DNA from: a virus
Reading direction: 5' to 3' (one strand)
IMG/VR virus record: IMGVR_UViG_3300048838_001252
Location: 1-64,000 of that record
Length of the DNA: 64,000 bases
Shown: in pieces, positions 34,637-43,411 of the stretch
How positions within the stretch are numbered: the first letter of the stretch is position 1
Layout of the letters: each line of letters opens with the position of its first letter
Translations under genes and position numbers: made by a program
Notes under the pieces: generated by a model
The model's database searches: none
Seen by the model: the letters and a program-made list of their open reading frames with translations, nothing else
What the model was told of the DNA's origin: nothing

Positions 34637-35175
34637 GTTTCTGATAAAAACGGAACAACATCTTCTTTCACCGGAACTCCAGTTATTCGTTTCCAATACG
34701 GTTTAAAACCACCAATTGTTTTTTTAGTTTCATCTGTAACATTATTTGCGGATTCAACTTCATAATATCTACTTTTTTCACCACTCATGTTATATTCAAT
34801 AATGTCACCCCTATCAATTTCGATTTGTTTTTCTTCTAATTCTTTAAGATAAACACCAAAACTAATATTTCCGGTATCATCCCTAACAATACCACCGGGA
34901 TTACCACCATAAAAGTCTTGTTTCCCTTCTTCAATACTCACCATTACCGAAATTCGAACTGGTGGCATGAACTTTTTATCTTTTGTCTTGGCTTGACCAT
35001 ATAAATTATGTGATTTGGTTTCAATTATATTGATTTTGTGTATTATAACTTCCTGTGCATTATCTGTTTGTAAGAAGTTTCTGCCGTACATAACATCCAA
35101 ATCGAAAGAATTGTCTGTCATAAACAAACCCATTCTTTGTTCTTCAAGGTCAATTATTTGTTTTTTCTTCTTCAT
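34624..35175 (-). CDS. Putative neck protein, gp14-like
   Basis: 183 residues from the ATG at 35175; an upstream in-frame TTG overlaps the previous gene. Its position immediately after the gp13-like gene, one base past its stop, matches the T4 order 13-14. The segments LFMTDNSFDLDVMYGRNFL and LKELEEKQIEIDRGDIIEYN, with the GDxIxY turn, fit the gp14 outline, but the protein is shorter than T4 gp14 (256 aa) and similarity is low. The call rests mainly on context. Confidence 0.5.
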   Translation of the reverse strand: MKKKKQIIDLEEQRMGLFMTDNSFDLDVMYGRNFLQTDNAQEVIIHKINIIETKSHNLYGQAKTKDKKFMPPVRISVMVSIEEGKQDFYGGNPGGIVRDDTGNISFGVYLKELEEKQIEIDRGDIIEYNMSGEKSRYYEVESANNVTDETKKTIGGFKPYWKRITGVPVKEDVVPFLSETKGS

Positions 35176-35176
35176 A

Positions 35177-36295
35177 TTAAATCGCAATTATTGGGAACAT
35201 AGGTGGTTGATAGCCACGTTCTTTATTAACGTTTTCTGCAATTTCTGCACGAATCTTAGTCATGTTTTCCTGACTCAATTTATCTAATTGGTCAAGAATT
35301 AATTTTTCCATGTCCTCTTTTAATTTTGTGCCTTCATCCAATAGGTGACGATAGTCCATAGTTAATTGCTTGTCTGCAACACCGAGTTCACCACTATAAA
35401 AACCTCTAATTCCACCAATTACTATTTTTACTTTGGCTATAAGTAAATTTCTTATTTGCTGACGAGCAACATCATTCATGTTGTCCCATCTCAATACTTT
35501 TGTTGGGGAATCTGAAGGTAATTTAATAATATCACTATTTTCTTCCAAACACTTATCTCTACCAACATCATTTGTGTCGTAATACCAATACCAAACTTTT
35601 CTTCCGGCATAATGTTTACCCCACGAACTACTTATTTCATATCGGTCTCCGGGAACTGGATATAGATGTAATATTTTTTCACCACTTGCCAAACCCGTAA
35701 TACGATATGTAAGCACAGATTGTAAAACTCTTTGTTTCATTCTTCTATCCTGTGCAGATAAAAGTGTTGAGAATGTTGGCTGCACATACATTGCTGGACG
35801 ACCCATATACGACCAACCAACCATACCGGGAGTCCACGCATTTAATGCAAAGGGGTCAACTAAGCCACTATCTATCTGTGGTGGTGTTTCCCATAATACT
35901 TCATTTACTTCTCTCCCTGCGGGGATTATATAGTGCTGTGTGTGTGCAGATGTAACAATATAGTCACGTTTTAATTCCCAACCAGTTGCTGCGGGTGCAT
36001 TTGTACCCAAACCAACCTGTCTTGAATAAGCATATGTGAAACTTTCCATATATGCATTTGATTTAGTTGTAAATGCTGCGAGAAAATCACTATTTTCTTT
36101 ACTTAAACCCTCTAAACTAATCCATTGCTGTTGTATTAACCATTGATTAACAAGCGATGAATAGTCTTCCACCACCATCTCCAAATAAGAATCCATCATT
36201 TCATCTTTAATTTCAAATGGTCTCAACGGATGTCCTAATTCATGTTTAACATGAAGAAATAGTTTGTTTTTATCTGCTACTGTTATTAGTGCCAT
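35177..36295 (-). CDS. gp13: Neck protein, gp13-like
   Basis: A 372-residue protein. It opens with KHELGHPLRPFEIKDEMMDS, then MVVEDYSSLVNQWL, the N-terminal pattern of gp13-type neck proteins (conserved LGxP and acidic helix). A C-terminal helical region (MDYRHLLDEGTKLKEDMEKL, then AEIAENVNKERG) matches the family ending. In T4, gp13 and gp14 close the head after DNA packaging and accept the tail. It is the first gene of a two-gene late unit with its own late element. Confidence 0.7.
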   Translation of the reverse strand: MALITVADKNKLFLHVKHELGHPLRPFEIKDEMMDSYLEMVVEDYSSLVNQWLIQQQWISLEGLSKENSDFLAAFTTKSNAYMESFTYAYSRQVGLGTNAPAATGWELKRDYIVTSAHTQHYIIPAGREVNEVLWETPPQIDSGLVDPFALNAWTPGMVGWSYMGRPAMYVQPTFSTLLSAQDRRMKQRVLQSVLTYRITGLASGEKILHLYPVPGDRYEISSSWGKHYAGRKVWYWYYDTNDVGRDKCLEENSDIIKLPSDSPTKVLRWDNMNDVARQQIRNLLIAKVKIVIGGIRGFYSGELGVADKQLTMDYRHLLDEGTKLKEDMEKLILDQLDKLSQENMTKIRAEIAENVNKERGYQPPMFPIIAI

Positions 36296-36314
36296 GATAT
36301 TGCTTTATTTTAAT

Positions 36315-36323
36315 ATAAATACT
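36315..36323 (-). promoter_or_regulatory. Late-promoter element of the neck unit
   Basis: AGTATTTAT followed by AT on the minus strand, 19 nt before the ATG at 36295. Confidence 0.7.
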
Positions 36324-36342
36324 AAAAAGTTTTTTTAAATAA

Positions 36343-36375
36343 TTGCTATGATTTAGAATTTTTTTGATATATTTG
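36343..36375 (+). promoter_or_regulatory. Host-type promoter of the helicase operon
   Basis: TATATTTG at 36368-36375, a full match, 20 nt before the ATG at 36396; the nearest TTG (36343-36345) is 22 nt upstream, slightly wide. Confidence 0.6.
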
Positions 36376-36395
36376 TGGTTATCAATATTTAAGAT

Positions 36396-36845
36396 ATGCA
36401 TAAAATAGAGTATGATTTAGATTTAAATGATGAAGGTAGACCCTGTATTCAATTATCAGATAATTACGAAGATAAACCGGAAGACAAGTTTTTTGCAATT
36501 GAAATATCCAGATACATTATACATGATGTTTTGTCTCGAAGAAGCGCAGAATTTGACCAAGAAACAAGTGAAAAACTAAATGAATGTCTGAATATGCTTG
36601 GACAAATTGGTGATGAAATTGCAGCTTTATTGTGGGAAAACATGAAGATGTTAGGAGATGTAGACCTTATGATTAATAAAAATTATAATATCATGGTAAC
36701 ATCACTCGAAAACAGAGATAATCTGGGTAAATATGTTTCCTCAAACGGAAAAATATATGAAAAAGTAGACGGATTCAAAGTACTTGTTACTGAAGAAATG
36801 AAAATATATGAATTTAAAGACGAAAACTGGAACGAAATAATATGA
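36396..36845 (+). CDS. Hypothetical protein, 149 aa
   Basis: Acidic protein starting MHKIEYDLDLNDEGRPCIQL, with a helical middle (LNECLNMLGQIGDEIAALLW) and a short beta C-terminus (YVSSNGKIYEKVDGF). It overlaps the helicase gene by four bases (ATGA). It may be a helicase partner; no family recognised. Confidence 0.65.
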   Translation: MHKIEYDLDLNDEGRPCIQLSDNYEDKPEDKFFAIEISRYIIHDVLSRRSAEFDQETSEKLNECLNMLGQIGDEIAALLWENMKMLGDVDLMINKNYNIMVTSLENRDNLGKYVSSNGKIYEKVDGFKVLVTEEMKIYEFKDENWNEII

Positions 36846-38329
36846 ATTTTAAACCAACCCCAGAACAAGAAAGAATATTCTTATTCACAAAGAAAAGACC
36901 GGAAAATATTTTAATCAAGGCATATGCTGGTGCAGGAAAAACTTCAACAATCGTTGAAGCCGTAAAATTATTGCCTAAAGACAAATCAATTATGTTTTTG
37001 GCATTTAATAAACACATTCAGGAAGAATTAAAAACAAGACTCCCGGAACACGTTCGTTGTTATACCACTTATGGTCTTGGTACTGCAGCAATCAAAAGAA
37101 AATATGGCGATAAAATCAGGTTTGATGAATTCAAGGTTGATAAAATCATACAAAAAAAAGCCAAATCTTGGGGATTAGATGATGAGTTTAAAAATGATGA
37201 AGCAATTACAAATTATCTTACAAGTATAAAGAAGTTAGTTGATTTGTGTCGTTTGACATTAACTTTAAAGCCGGAATACATTCCATATATCACCGAAAGA
37301 TACGATATAAGTATCAACAAACCCAAGGACATAAAGAGAGTACTTAAAGTATTGGATGAGGTCACAACAGATAGAACCAGTTTTGATTATACTGATATGA
37401 TTTATCTTCCTGCTGTTGATAATGGTATCTGGATGTTTCCACAGGATTATGTTTTTGTTGATGAGGTTCAAGACCTAAACCGTTGTCAAATCAGAATAAT
37501 TGAAAAGGTACTTAAAAAAGATAAATTATCTGGTAAACTAACTGGTCGATTAATATGTGTTGGCGATTTCTTTCAGGGAATCTATGGTTTCAATGCTGCC
37601 GATGAAAAATCGTTTGAATGGTTTGAGAAGTTTCAAAACACTAAAGTTCTTCCATTATCAGTATCGTTCAGATGCTCACAGGCAGTAATAAGAAAAGCAC
37701 AGGAAATTGTGCCGGATATCAAAGCACTTCCAGATGCACCAGAGGGTTGTGTTAGGGATGGTGATGTTTTAAAGGAGGCACAAAGCGGTGATTTCATTCT
37801 ATGTAGAACAACAATGCCATTGGTTAAACTATTTTTCGAATTTTTGGTGCAACATAAAAAGGCAATAATAAAAGGTAGCGATATTGGAATACACTTAATT
37901 GAATTAATTGGTAAAATTAACAACATACCAAAACTAAACCAGTTCTGGGAACAAGAGTTGTCGAATTTTAGAACCGAATTAAAGAAAAGTGGTGTTTTAA
38001 ACCCAAACGAACATACAGCTTATGTTGCATTAGAAGATAAGGTGACTACACTATTGTTTTTGGCTAAACTTGCTGATAGCATTGAGGACTTAAAAAATAA
38101 AATAAGAAGCATTTTCACTGATGAAATTCAGGGAATTGTATTAAGTACCGTTCATAAAATCAAAGGTTTGGAAGCAAACCGAGTATTTATTATCAGACCG
38201 GATTTATTGCCAATGAAGGCACAAAAATCTTGGCAACACATACAGGAGAAAAACCTTGAATATGTTGCATACACAAGGGCAAAACTGGAATTAATTTTTG
38301 ATAGAACATGGACAGACGAAGAAGAATGA
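36842..38329 (+). CDS. Superfamily 1A (UvrD/PcrA-like) DNA helicase
   Basis: A 495-residue helicase with all SF1 motifs: an N-terminal Q motif (TPEQERIF), Walker A AYAGAGKTST (about residues 28-37), Walker B VFVDEVQDLN near 203, motif III GDFFQGIYGFNAA, motif IV SVSFRCSQ, motif V STVHKIKGLEANRVF and motif VI VAYTRAK. It would unwind DNA 3' to 5' in replication or recombination. It is shorter than cellular UvrD, with reduced 1B and 2B domains. It lies in an early-type operon between neck and capsid genes. Confidence 0.9.
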   Translation: MNFKPTPEQERIFLFTKKRPENILIKAYAGAGKTSTIVEAVKLLPKDKSIMFLAFNKHIQEELKTRLPEHVRCYTTYGLGTAAIKRKYGDKIRFDEFKVDKIIQKKAKSWGLDDEFKNDEAITNYLTSIKKLVDLCRLTLTLKPEYIPYITERYDISINKPKDIKRVLKVLDEVTTDRTSFDYTDMIYLPAVDNGIWMFPQDYVFVDEVQDLNRCQIRIIEKVLKKDKLSGKLTGRLICVGDFFQGIYGFNAADEKSFEWFEKFQNTKVLPLSVSFRCSQAVIRKAQEIVPDIKALPDAPEGCVRDGDVLKEAQSGDFILCRTTMPLVKLFFEFLVQHKKAIIKGSDIGIHLIELIGKINNIPKLNQFWEQELSNFRTELKKSGVLNPNEHTAYVALEDKVTTLLFLAKLADSIEDLKNKIRSIFTDEIQGIVLSTVHKIKGLEANRVFIIRPDLLPMKAQKSWQHIQEKNLEYVAYTRAKLELIFDRTWTDEEE

Positions 38330-38466
38330 ATTCAAACCCATACGATTTGGGACAATTGGGAATGGGATTTAATCAACCATGTCCTAAATGTGGACTTGAA
38401 ATTGATAGAAGGGCAAGTCCTTATGAACCCATAGGTTTTAAAAAATATTGTAAATGTAAACGCTGA
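38326..38466 (+). CDS. Zinc-ribbon miniprotein, 46 aa
   Basis: Starts at the ATG overlapping the helicase stop (ATGA). It has CPKCGLE then YCKCKR: two Cys pairs spaced about 24 residues apart, a zinc ribbon. The coupling suggests a helicase accessory or a small nucleic-acid binder. Confidence 0.65.
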   Translation: MNSNPYDLGQLGMGFNQPCPKCGLEIDRRASPYEPIGFKKYCKCKR

Positions 38467-38470
38467 TATT

Positions 38471-38749
38471 ATGGAATGGATAGTTAAAATAGAAGAACAA
38501 CCAAATCAAAGAATTATGGTTAGGTTCAATCCCAAAAATGAAGAAATTTATTTTTATGGACAATATAAACCTAAAAATAAAGAATGGGTGGATTTTAGCG
38601 AAGAAACAAGTTCAATGGAAATTGATTTGGAGACAATTCAAACTCTTTTATTAAAAACCTATGAGAAATTGAAGGAAAGACTTAAAGCATATGAAAATCT
38701 TTCAGAGGGTTTTGATGTAATTAAAGTAATTGAAATCAGTGAAGATTAA
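38471..38749 (+). CDS. Hypothetical protein, 92 aa
   Basis: Beta strands at the N-terminus (MEWIVKIEEQPNQRIMVRFN) are followed by a helical C-terminus. It ends the helicase operon and its last four bases overlap the end of the convergent membrane protein gene. No family recognised. Confidence 0.65.
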   Translation: MEWIVKIEEQPNQRIMVRFNPKNEEIYFYGQYKPKNKEWVDFSEETSSMEIDLETIQTLLLKTYEKLKERLKAYENLSEGFDVIKVIEISED

Positions 38750-39069
38750 TCACCTTTTACCGAAGCAAGATTAGAGTTGTCTTTAACTATTGGTTGTTTT
38801 TCTGAAGAACCTATATTAATTTTTAATTCAGTAATTTCCTTTGTGAAAGTTTTATTTAGTTCTTTCTGTTCTTGATACATTTTTTCATAGTTTTTTTCCA
38901 TGTTTTCCATTCTCGGCATAATAACAAGCATATAAAAACCAAAAAAGATTCCAATCATACTGCCGATTAATGCAAAAAAACTTTTAATTGTAAATATAAT
39001 TTGTGTGTTGCCACCAATTGATGTTGCTGTGACGTTTCTCGCAGTTACTGTGCTTGTTGCCTTAACCAT
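38746..39069 (-). CDS. Small membrane protein, 107 aa
   Basis: Start taken at the ATG 39069; an in-frame TTG lies further upstream. A single transmembrane helix (SFFALIGSMIGIFFGFYMLV, about residues 30-50) follows a Thr-rich N-terminus, then a coiled-coil tail (ENMEKNYEKMYQEQKELNK). It is expressed late (element 17 nt upstream). Spanin or lysis roles are conceivable but unsupported. Confidence 0.7.
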   Translation of the reverse strand: MVKATSTVTARNVTATSIGGNTQIIFTIKSFFALIGSMIGIFFGFYMLVIMPRMENMEKNYEKMYQEQKELNKTFTKEITELKINIGSSEKQPIVKDNSNLASVKGD

Positions 39070-39086
39070 ATAAACCAAATTTTAGA

Positions 39087-39095
39087 ATAAATACT
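39087..39095 (-). promoter_or_regulatory. Late-promoter element
   Basis: AGTATTTAT on the minus strand, 17 nt before the ATG at 39069, just after the capsid terminator. Confidence 0.7.
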
Positions 39096-39102
39096 ATATA
39101 AT

Positions 39103-39135
39103 AAAAAAAGGTGGTCAAATTGACCACCTTTTTTA
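39103..39135 (-). terminator. Terminator of the major capsid gene
   Basis: AAAAAAAGGTGGTC, AAATT, GACCACCTTTTTT: a strong symmetrical stem 16 nt past the capsid stop. Confidence 0.85.
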
Positions 39136-39150
39136 TTCTATATCCAGTGA

Positions 39151-40806
39151 TTACTGTAAGTCACCAATTCCGAAAGTCTGAAGACCATCGCAGAAAATTC
39201 TACCGTAGTAACGGTTAAGAACCATTTTCTTTGCATAACGAGTCATGATACCACGAATCGGAGTGAAATCGAATGGGTTGTACATAACCGGAGTCAACTG
39301 CATCGGTACGTAAGGAGCGTAAATGTAACCAGTCTCAAGGATTGATGTACCTTTATGTCCAATAAGTACGGTGTTAGCAGGTGCGTATGGGTCACGATAA
39401 ACGATGTAACGTCCACTAAGAGTACCAATTTTTTCAATACCCATGTTATACTTATCCTGTTCAGGACTTGCATTACTTACGTGGAAGTACTCAAGGTCAT
39501 CGAATACTGCACTAACTTCAGGAGATACAACTACCCATGATGCACCACCACGAAGAGTTGCTTTGTGAATCTGTGCTGAAATCTGGTTGATTTTTGTAAC
39601 CAATGTCTGATTCCAGTCTTTCTGTGTACCGTAGTATGCAGTAGATTGTCTACGAAGACCATTATAGTCCCAACGAGCAGTCCATGCAGCACCTCTACGA
39701 AGGTCACGAAGAATTTCACGGTCGATTTCAGCAGCCATTTGTTCTGAAAGAAGAGCAGTTAACTCAGCTTCAGCGTCAATGTTGTGGAATGCACTAACGT
39801 CCTGTGCAAGTTCTGGTGTCCACATAGCACGCATTTTACGTGTTTCAACAGATACTGTTACTTGGTCAAGTACGAAAGTTACTTCAGCCATTCTTGAATC
39901 TTCTTCAAGGTCAGAGTATACTCTGTAAGTTACAGAGAAAGTAGGTGTGCTTGCAGCACTCATTGCTTGATAACCATCAGTTCCAGCGTACTGTAAGTCA
40001 GCGATAAGAACGATTTGACCATCTGAGTTAACAATTGGCTGTCCGTATTTCTGAACTTTTACGTTGAAAGGAATAGCATCACCAGCAGCGATACCTTCAA
40101 AACCAGCAGGTGCAGTTAATGCAACATCTGCAAATACTTTCAATCCAGCAAGGAAAGTTTCAGTATCCATAGGAACACCAGCAGGACCGATTAATTTACC
40201 CTGTGAATCGGTAGCGAAACCACCAACTGTTAAGGTAACGAATTTATCAGTACCAAGTACAAATGTAGCTGCTGTAGTAGCACCTGTGATTACGTCAATC
40301 TGACCCCTTGAACGGTCGAACAATGAAGTACCTTCTTCACCATATTCAGTTGCATAGAATGCATCGTATAATGAACGTTCTTCAAATCCGGTTCTGTTAG
40401 TGTTAGTTGCTGCGTTCTGGTATGCACCATTTGGTGATGTATGAATTCCAGTTTCAGCATCAGTTACTCTAACGCTTGCTTTAGGGTTGATGTAGTATAA
40501 TTTACCAATAGGTAAATTGAGAGCCTGTACAGAAACGATGTCGTTTGCTAAAAGTTTAGCAAATACCCTACGAATAACAGGGAATGCAACAGTTTCAAAC
40601 TGACCTGACGCTGCAGAATCAGTAGATTCGTTAATCATGTGTGAAAGCTGGTTTTCGAATAACTGCGCACAGTTTTCTTTAACATTACCTTCAAGTCCTT
40701 CAAGAAGACCAATCTTTTCCCACCTGTTGGTGGTTATTTCTCTTTGCTCACGAAGTTGTTTTAATCCAATATTACCAACTTCTGCGCTTTCCATTAAAAA
40801 TCCCAT
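39151..40806 (-). CDS. gp23: Major capsid protein, gp23-like
   Basis: A 551-residue HK97-fold capsid protein of the T4 group. The N-terminus has the RWEKIGLLEGLEGNVKENCA segment followed by FENQLSHMINESTD, where T4 gp23 has its cleaved 65-residue propeptide; INE at 58-60 is a good (I/L)xE prohead protease site. Later conserved parts include MRAMWTPELAQDVSAFHNID, AELTALLSEQMAAEIDREIL, GRYIVYRDPYAPANTVLIGHK and IYAPYVPMQLTPVMYNPFDF. It follows the scaffold gene with no promoter of its own and ends at a strong terminator. Confidence 0.93.
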   Translation of the reverse strand: MGFLMESAEVGNIGLKQLREQREITTNRWEKIGLLEGLEGNVKENCAQLFENQLSHMINESTDSAASGQFETVAFPVIRRVFAKLLANDIVSVQALNLPIGKLYYINPKASVRVTDAETGIHTSPNGAYQNAATNTNRTGFEERSLYDAFYATEYGEEGTSLFDRSRGQIDVITGATTAATFVLGTDKFVTLTVGGFATDSQGKLIGPAGVPMDTETFLAGLKVFADVALTAPAGFEGIAAGDAIPFNVKVQKYGQPIVNSDGQIVLIADLQYAGTDGYQAMSAASTPTFSVTYRVYSDLEEDSRMAEVTFVLDQVTVSVETRKMRAMWTPELAQDVSAFHNIDAEAELTALLSEQMAAEIDREILRDLRRGAAWTARWDYNGLRRQSTAYYGTQKDWNQTLVTKINQISAQIHKATLRGGASWVVVSPEVSAVFDDLEYFHVSNASPEQDKYNMGIEKIGTLSGRYIVYRDPYAPANTVLIGHKGTSILETGYIYAPYVPMQLTPVMYNPFDFTPIRGIMTRYAKKMVLNRYYGRIFCDGLQTFGIGDLQ

Positions 40807-40827
40807 TGTATGAATGTTTTAAATTTT

Positions 40828-42384
40828 TTAAAGATTATTTTTTTTGCCTCTATGTTCTACGTATTCAATAAGTTTTTTCATTTTCTGAATATGTTTATCG
40901 TTTTCGTAGGCTGTTTTTTCCACTACTTCGTCAAGTTTTTGTTTTGAAGACGGTTGAATTGAGGCGTTCACCTTTTCTTCAATACTTTCAGTTAAAGTTT
41001 TTTTGCTTTCTTTCATTTCTGTAAGAACTGCTTTATACTTCTTCTGTGATTCAGTAATGCTATCAACTTTTTTAAATTCGTTGATAATTTTAATTTTATC
41101 TTCCTGAGTCAATGCCAATTCTTCATTTACCAAAAGGTTATTTACATGTGCCAAATTGGTATTAAAAACTGCCATCTCCTTCAATTGATTACGATACTTG
41201 TCAAGTGCGGTCTTATAGCTTTCAACTAAAGTTCCAACGGATTCCTTGTACTTCTTTGTTTCGTTCATTTTCTTGGTCAACTTCTTGTTTTCCTCAAGTA
41301 AACTTTCAAACTTTTTCTCAGTACTTTCGTTTTGTGGATTGTTTACACTACCATAACGTTTGTGACGCTGTGGTGCGAAATCTTTTCCCGGTAAATGGTC
41401 ACCAGCTACATGTTTGCTTGTACTGTGAGCCATACCAGATGCTTCATCAACAGATTGCTCTGCAGGTGCACCCAATACTGCTTCAATATCAGCATCAGTA
41501 ATTGGTTCTTCATCAATCATCTGAGTGGTAGGACCACCATTTTCACGACCGGGGATACTTTGTTTTCCACCTTGGTTCTTCTGTTCTTCTACAGGTAATT
41601 CTTCGTCAATCATTTGAGTGGTCGGACCACCATTTTCACGACCCGGAATACTCTGTTTTCCACCTTGATTTTTCTGCTCTTCAACGCCAAACCCTTTAAT
41701 CATTTCATCGAGTTTGTTTCTCATGTTAACAAGTTCTGAATATGGGTCACTATCTTTAGCTTCTTCCATAGCATTCATCCCGTTAAGGTTTTCCATGCTT
41801 GCAATTTCGCTTTCAATTTCTTCCATTGTTAGAACTTCGTCTTCATCATCAGCATTTTCCAAAGCAGAACCGACACTATCAACATCGAGTTCTGTTACAT
41901 CAAATTCTTCAGAAATGTTTGAAATCGGTTTTCCTGAACTTGGATTTACTTTATCGGTGAAGATGTTACCTTTCTCGGTTTCACCTTTTCCCTGATTTGG
42001 CGTATCGCTTTCGATATCAGCCATAAATTCTTTCTCACGTTCTTCTTTAACGGTTTCAAGTCCTTTTGCTTTTTCATCAAAGGGTTTTCCTTCTCCAGCA
42101 TTTTCTTTTACAACCTTTTTGGTCTCTTTAGTTTGATTCTTCATAACAGATTCTTTATTTGTTTCAACATCATCTGATTCCTCAGATTCTTTCTTTACAT
42201 CCAATTTTTTATAGGATTCTTTTTTTGATTTATTTTTATTTATTTCTTCCTTTAATAAGCTACTAAACTTTTCAGGAAATTCTTCGGCTAATTTCTTTTT
42301 AGCATTAGTTTCCGCAGCCTCCTTGATTGCATTGTAATCAGTTAAGGCTTCTTTAATAATCGATGATTTTTTATCGTCTTTCAT
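40828..42384 (-). CDS. gp22: Prohead core scaffold protein, gp22-like
   Basis: A 518-residue, highly charged, coiled-coil protein between protease and capsid genes, the T4 gp22 position, though almost twice its length (269 aa). Glu/Lys-rich with many (L/I)xE-type sites for destruction by the prohead protease. A 31-residue unit (VEEQKNQGGKQSIPGRENGG...) occurs twice in tandem. The C-terminal 150 residues (EENKKLTKKMNETKKYK and on) are the likely scaffold core. It starts the late unit scaffold-capsid; the element is 37 nt upstream. Confidence 0.8.
   Translation of the reverse strand: MKDDKKSSIIKEALTDYNAIKEAAETNAKKKLAEEFPEKFSSLLKEEINKNKSKKESYKKLDVKKESEESDDVETNKESVMKNQTKETKKVVKENAGEGKPFDEKAKGLETVKEEREKEFMADIESDTPNQGKGETEKGNIFTDKVNPSSGKPISNISEEFDVTELDVDSVGSALENADDEDEVLTMEEIESEIASMENLNGMNAMEEAKDSDPYSELVNMRNKLDEMIKGFGVEEQKNQGGKQSIPGRENGGPTTQMIDEELPVEEQKNQGGKQSIPGRENGGPTTQMIDEEPITDADIEAVLGAPAEQSVDEASGMAHSTSKHVAGDHLPGKDFAPQRHKRYGSVNNPQNESTEKKFESLLEENKKLTKKMNETKKYKESVGTLVESYKTALDKYRNQLKEMAVFNTNLAHVNNLLVNEELALTQEDKIKIINEFKKVDSITESQKKYKAVLTEMKESKKTLTESIEEKVNASIQPSSKQKLDEVVEKTAYENDKHIQKMKKLIEYVEHRGKKNNL
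41509..41694 (-). repeat. 93-bp tandem coding duplication in the scaffold gene
   Basis: Two 31-codon units, nearly identical in protein (EEQKNQGGKQSIPGRENGG, then PTTQMIDEE) but differing at many third codon positions, so the duplication is old and the protein sequence is conserved. Confidence 0.85.
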
Positions 42385-42421
42385 GTTGTTAATAAGTCGT
42401 ATCTAATACTATAATTTTTAT

Positions 42422-42430
42422 ATAAATACA
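42422..42430 (-). promoter_or_regulatory. Late-promoter element (TGTATTTAT variant)
   Basis: Minus strand, followed by AT, 37 nt before the scaffold ATG at 42384. Confidence 0.65.
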
Positions 42431-42511
42431 TTCTCATTGCGAAAAAGTATGTTTTTTTATAAAATTCTTGATGTTTCCGAATTTTATCATTATTTTTGCC
42501 ACCATTTTTTC

Positions 42512-43213
42512 TTATAATAAGAATCGATTTACGGCTGTTATTATTTTACTGTCCTCTTCTTTTAAATAAATACCGTTCTTGTTCACATAGTTCTCACCGA
42601 ATCCAACGCTATTTTGTTTTTCTGGAAATAAATATGCACCGGGAGTACTTGGCGTAGCTACAAGGTCGAAACCGATTAATTCAAAATCATTCTGAACCAT
42701 GTTTTCACCATTAACTTCTTTGAGTGTACCAACACCACGACTGGAAATACCTAACTTAATTTTATTTTGTAGGTACAATACAATCTTATCACCAACTACT
42801 GAAACAACACCATATTTTATGTATCCCGGAGAAACAATTAATTTCAACTGACCATATAAAACATTTTCTTGCTCATTACTTCCCCACCACATCTTTGTAA
42901 TCATGTGAGAGATATTTTGAAGCGATATGATACTACTATCTGGGTGGTCGGCTTCTGAAACAGCACTGTTTGTTTTAACCAATTCCTGATAAACGTCAAC
43001 TTGTGGTATTAAAACGTCTTTGGGGTAGATACGACCGTTTTTGTTTTTAACGCCCCATTTTTGTAAAATACAGTTAACTAATACAGGTTGTCCGGGTTTT
43101 AACTCAAAACTTTCGGTTAAAATATCCTTGTTGATTTCACTATTAATATATCCAGCATCATGTTCAATCAGAATTCCGAATCCAACATCACCTGCTTGTA
43201 ATATCTTGCTCAT
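42512..43213 (-). CDS. gp21: Prohead protease, gp21-like
   Basis: A 233-residue serine protease of the T4 gp21 family (herpesvirus assemblin-like fold). NGRIYPKDVLIPQVDVY opens the conserved core, the catalytic His is H90 in EADHPD, and the nucleophile Ser is in KLGISSRGVG (residues 157-158). LIGFDLVATPSTPGAYL is the conserved third segment. It removes the core and cuts capsid precursors after (I/L)xE. It has its own late element 15 nt upstream. Confidence 0.88.
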   Translation of the reverse strand: MSKILQAGDVGFGILIEHDAGYINSEINKDILTESFELKPGQPVLVNCILQKWGVKNKNGRIYPKDVLIPQVDVYQELVKTNSAVSEADHPDSSIISLQNISHMITKMWWGSNEQENVLYGQLKLIVSPGYIKYGVVSVVGDKIVLYLQNKIKLGISSRGVGTLKEVNGENMVQNDFELIGFDLVATPSTPGAYLFPEKQNSVGFGENYVNKNGIYLKEEDSKIITAVNRFLL

Positions 43214-43228
43214 AATAATTTCTTTAAT

Positions 43229-43237
43229 ATAAATAGT
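43229..43237 (-). promoter_or_regulatory. Late-promoter element (ACTATTTAT variant)
   Basis: Minus strand, 15 nt before the protease ATG at 43213, overlapping nothing but the end of the 43243 gene region. Confidence 0.55.
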
Positions 43238-43242
43238 TTTGT

Positions 43243-43398
43243 TTATCGTTTTTTATTGTCACCGTTTTTTGATGTCGATAAACTCACAATTTTTCCCGCA
43301 TTATTAATGTTTAATAAAAAAGCACGGGTTTCTAATTTTGCAATAGCTTCTTCAAGAACTAAATTAATTTCCTTGAGTTTTTTAATTTTTTCCGGCAT
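43243..43398 (-). CDS. Small helical protein, 51 aa
   Basis: ATG at 43398, 13 nt past the stop of the 43412 gene. It reads MPEKIKKLKEINLVLEEAIA, then KLETRAFLLN, a single charged helix with a basic tail (NGDNKKR). It sits where T4 has the small prohead core genes 67/68, beside the protease. The short length makes it less certain. Confidence 0.5.
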   Translation of the reverse strand: MPEKIKKLKEINLVLEEAIAKLETRAFLLNINNAGKIVSLSTSKNGDNKKR

Positions 43399-43411
43399 GT
43401 CGATAAAAATA

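Noticed and set aside
41509-41694. CRISPR-like direct repeat.
   Set aside because: Only two adjacent copies, in frame and protein-conserved in the scaffold gene; no spacers.
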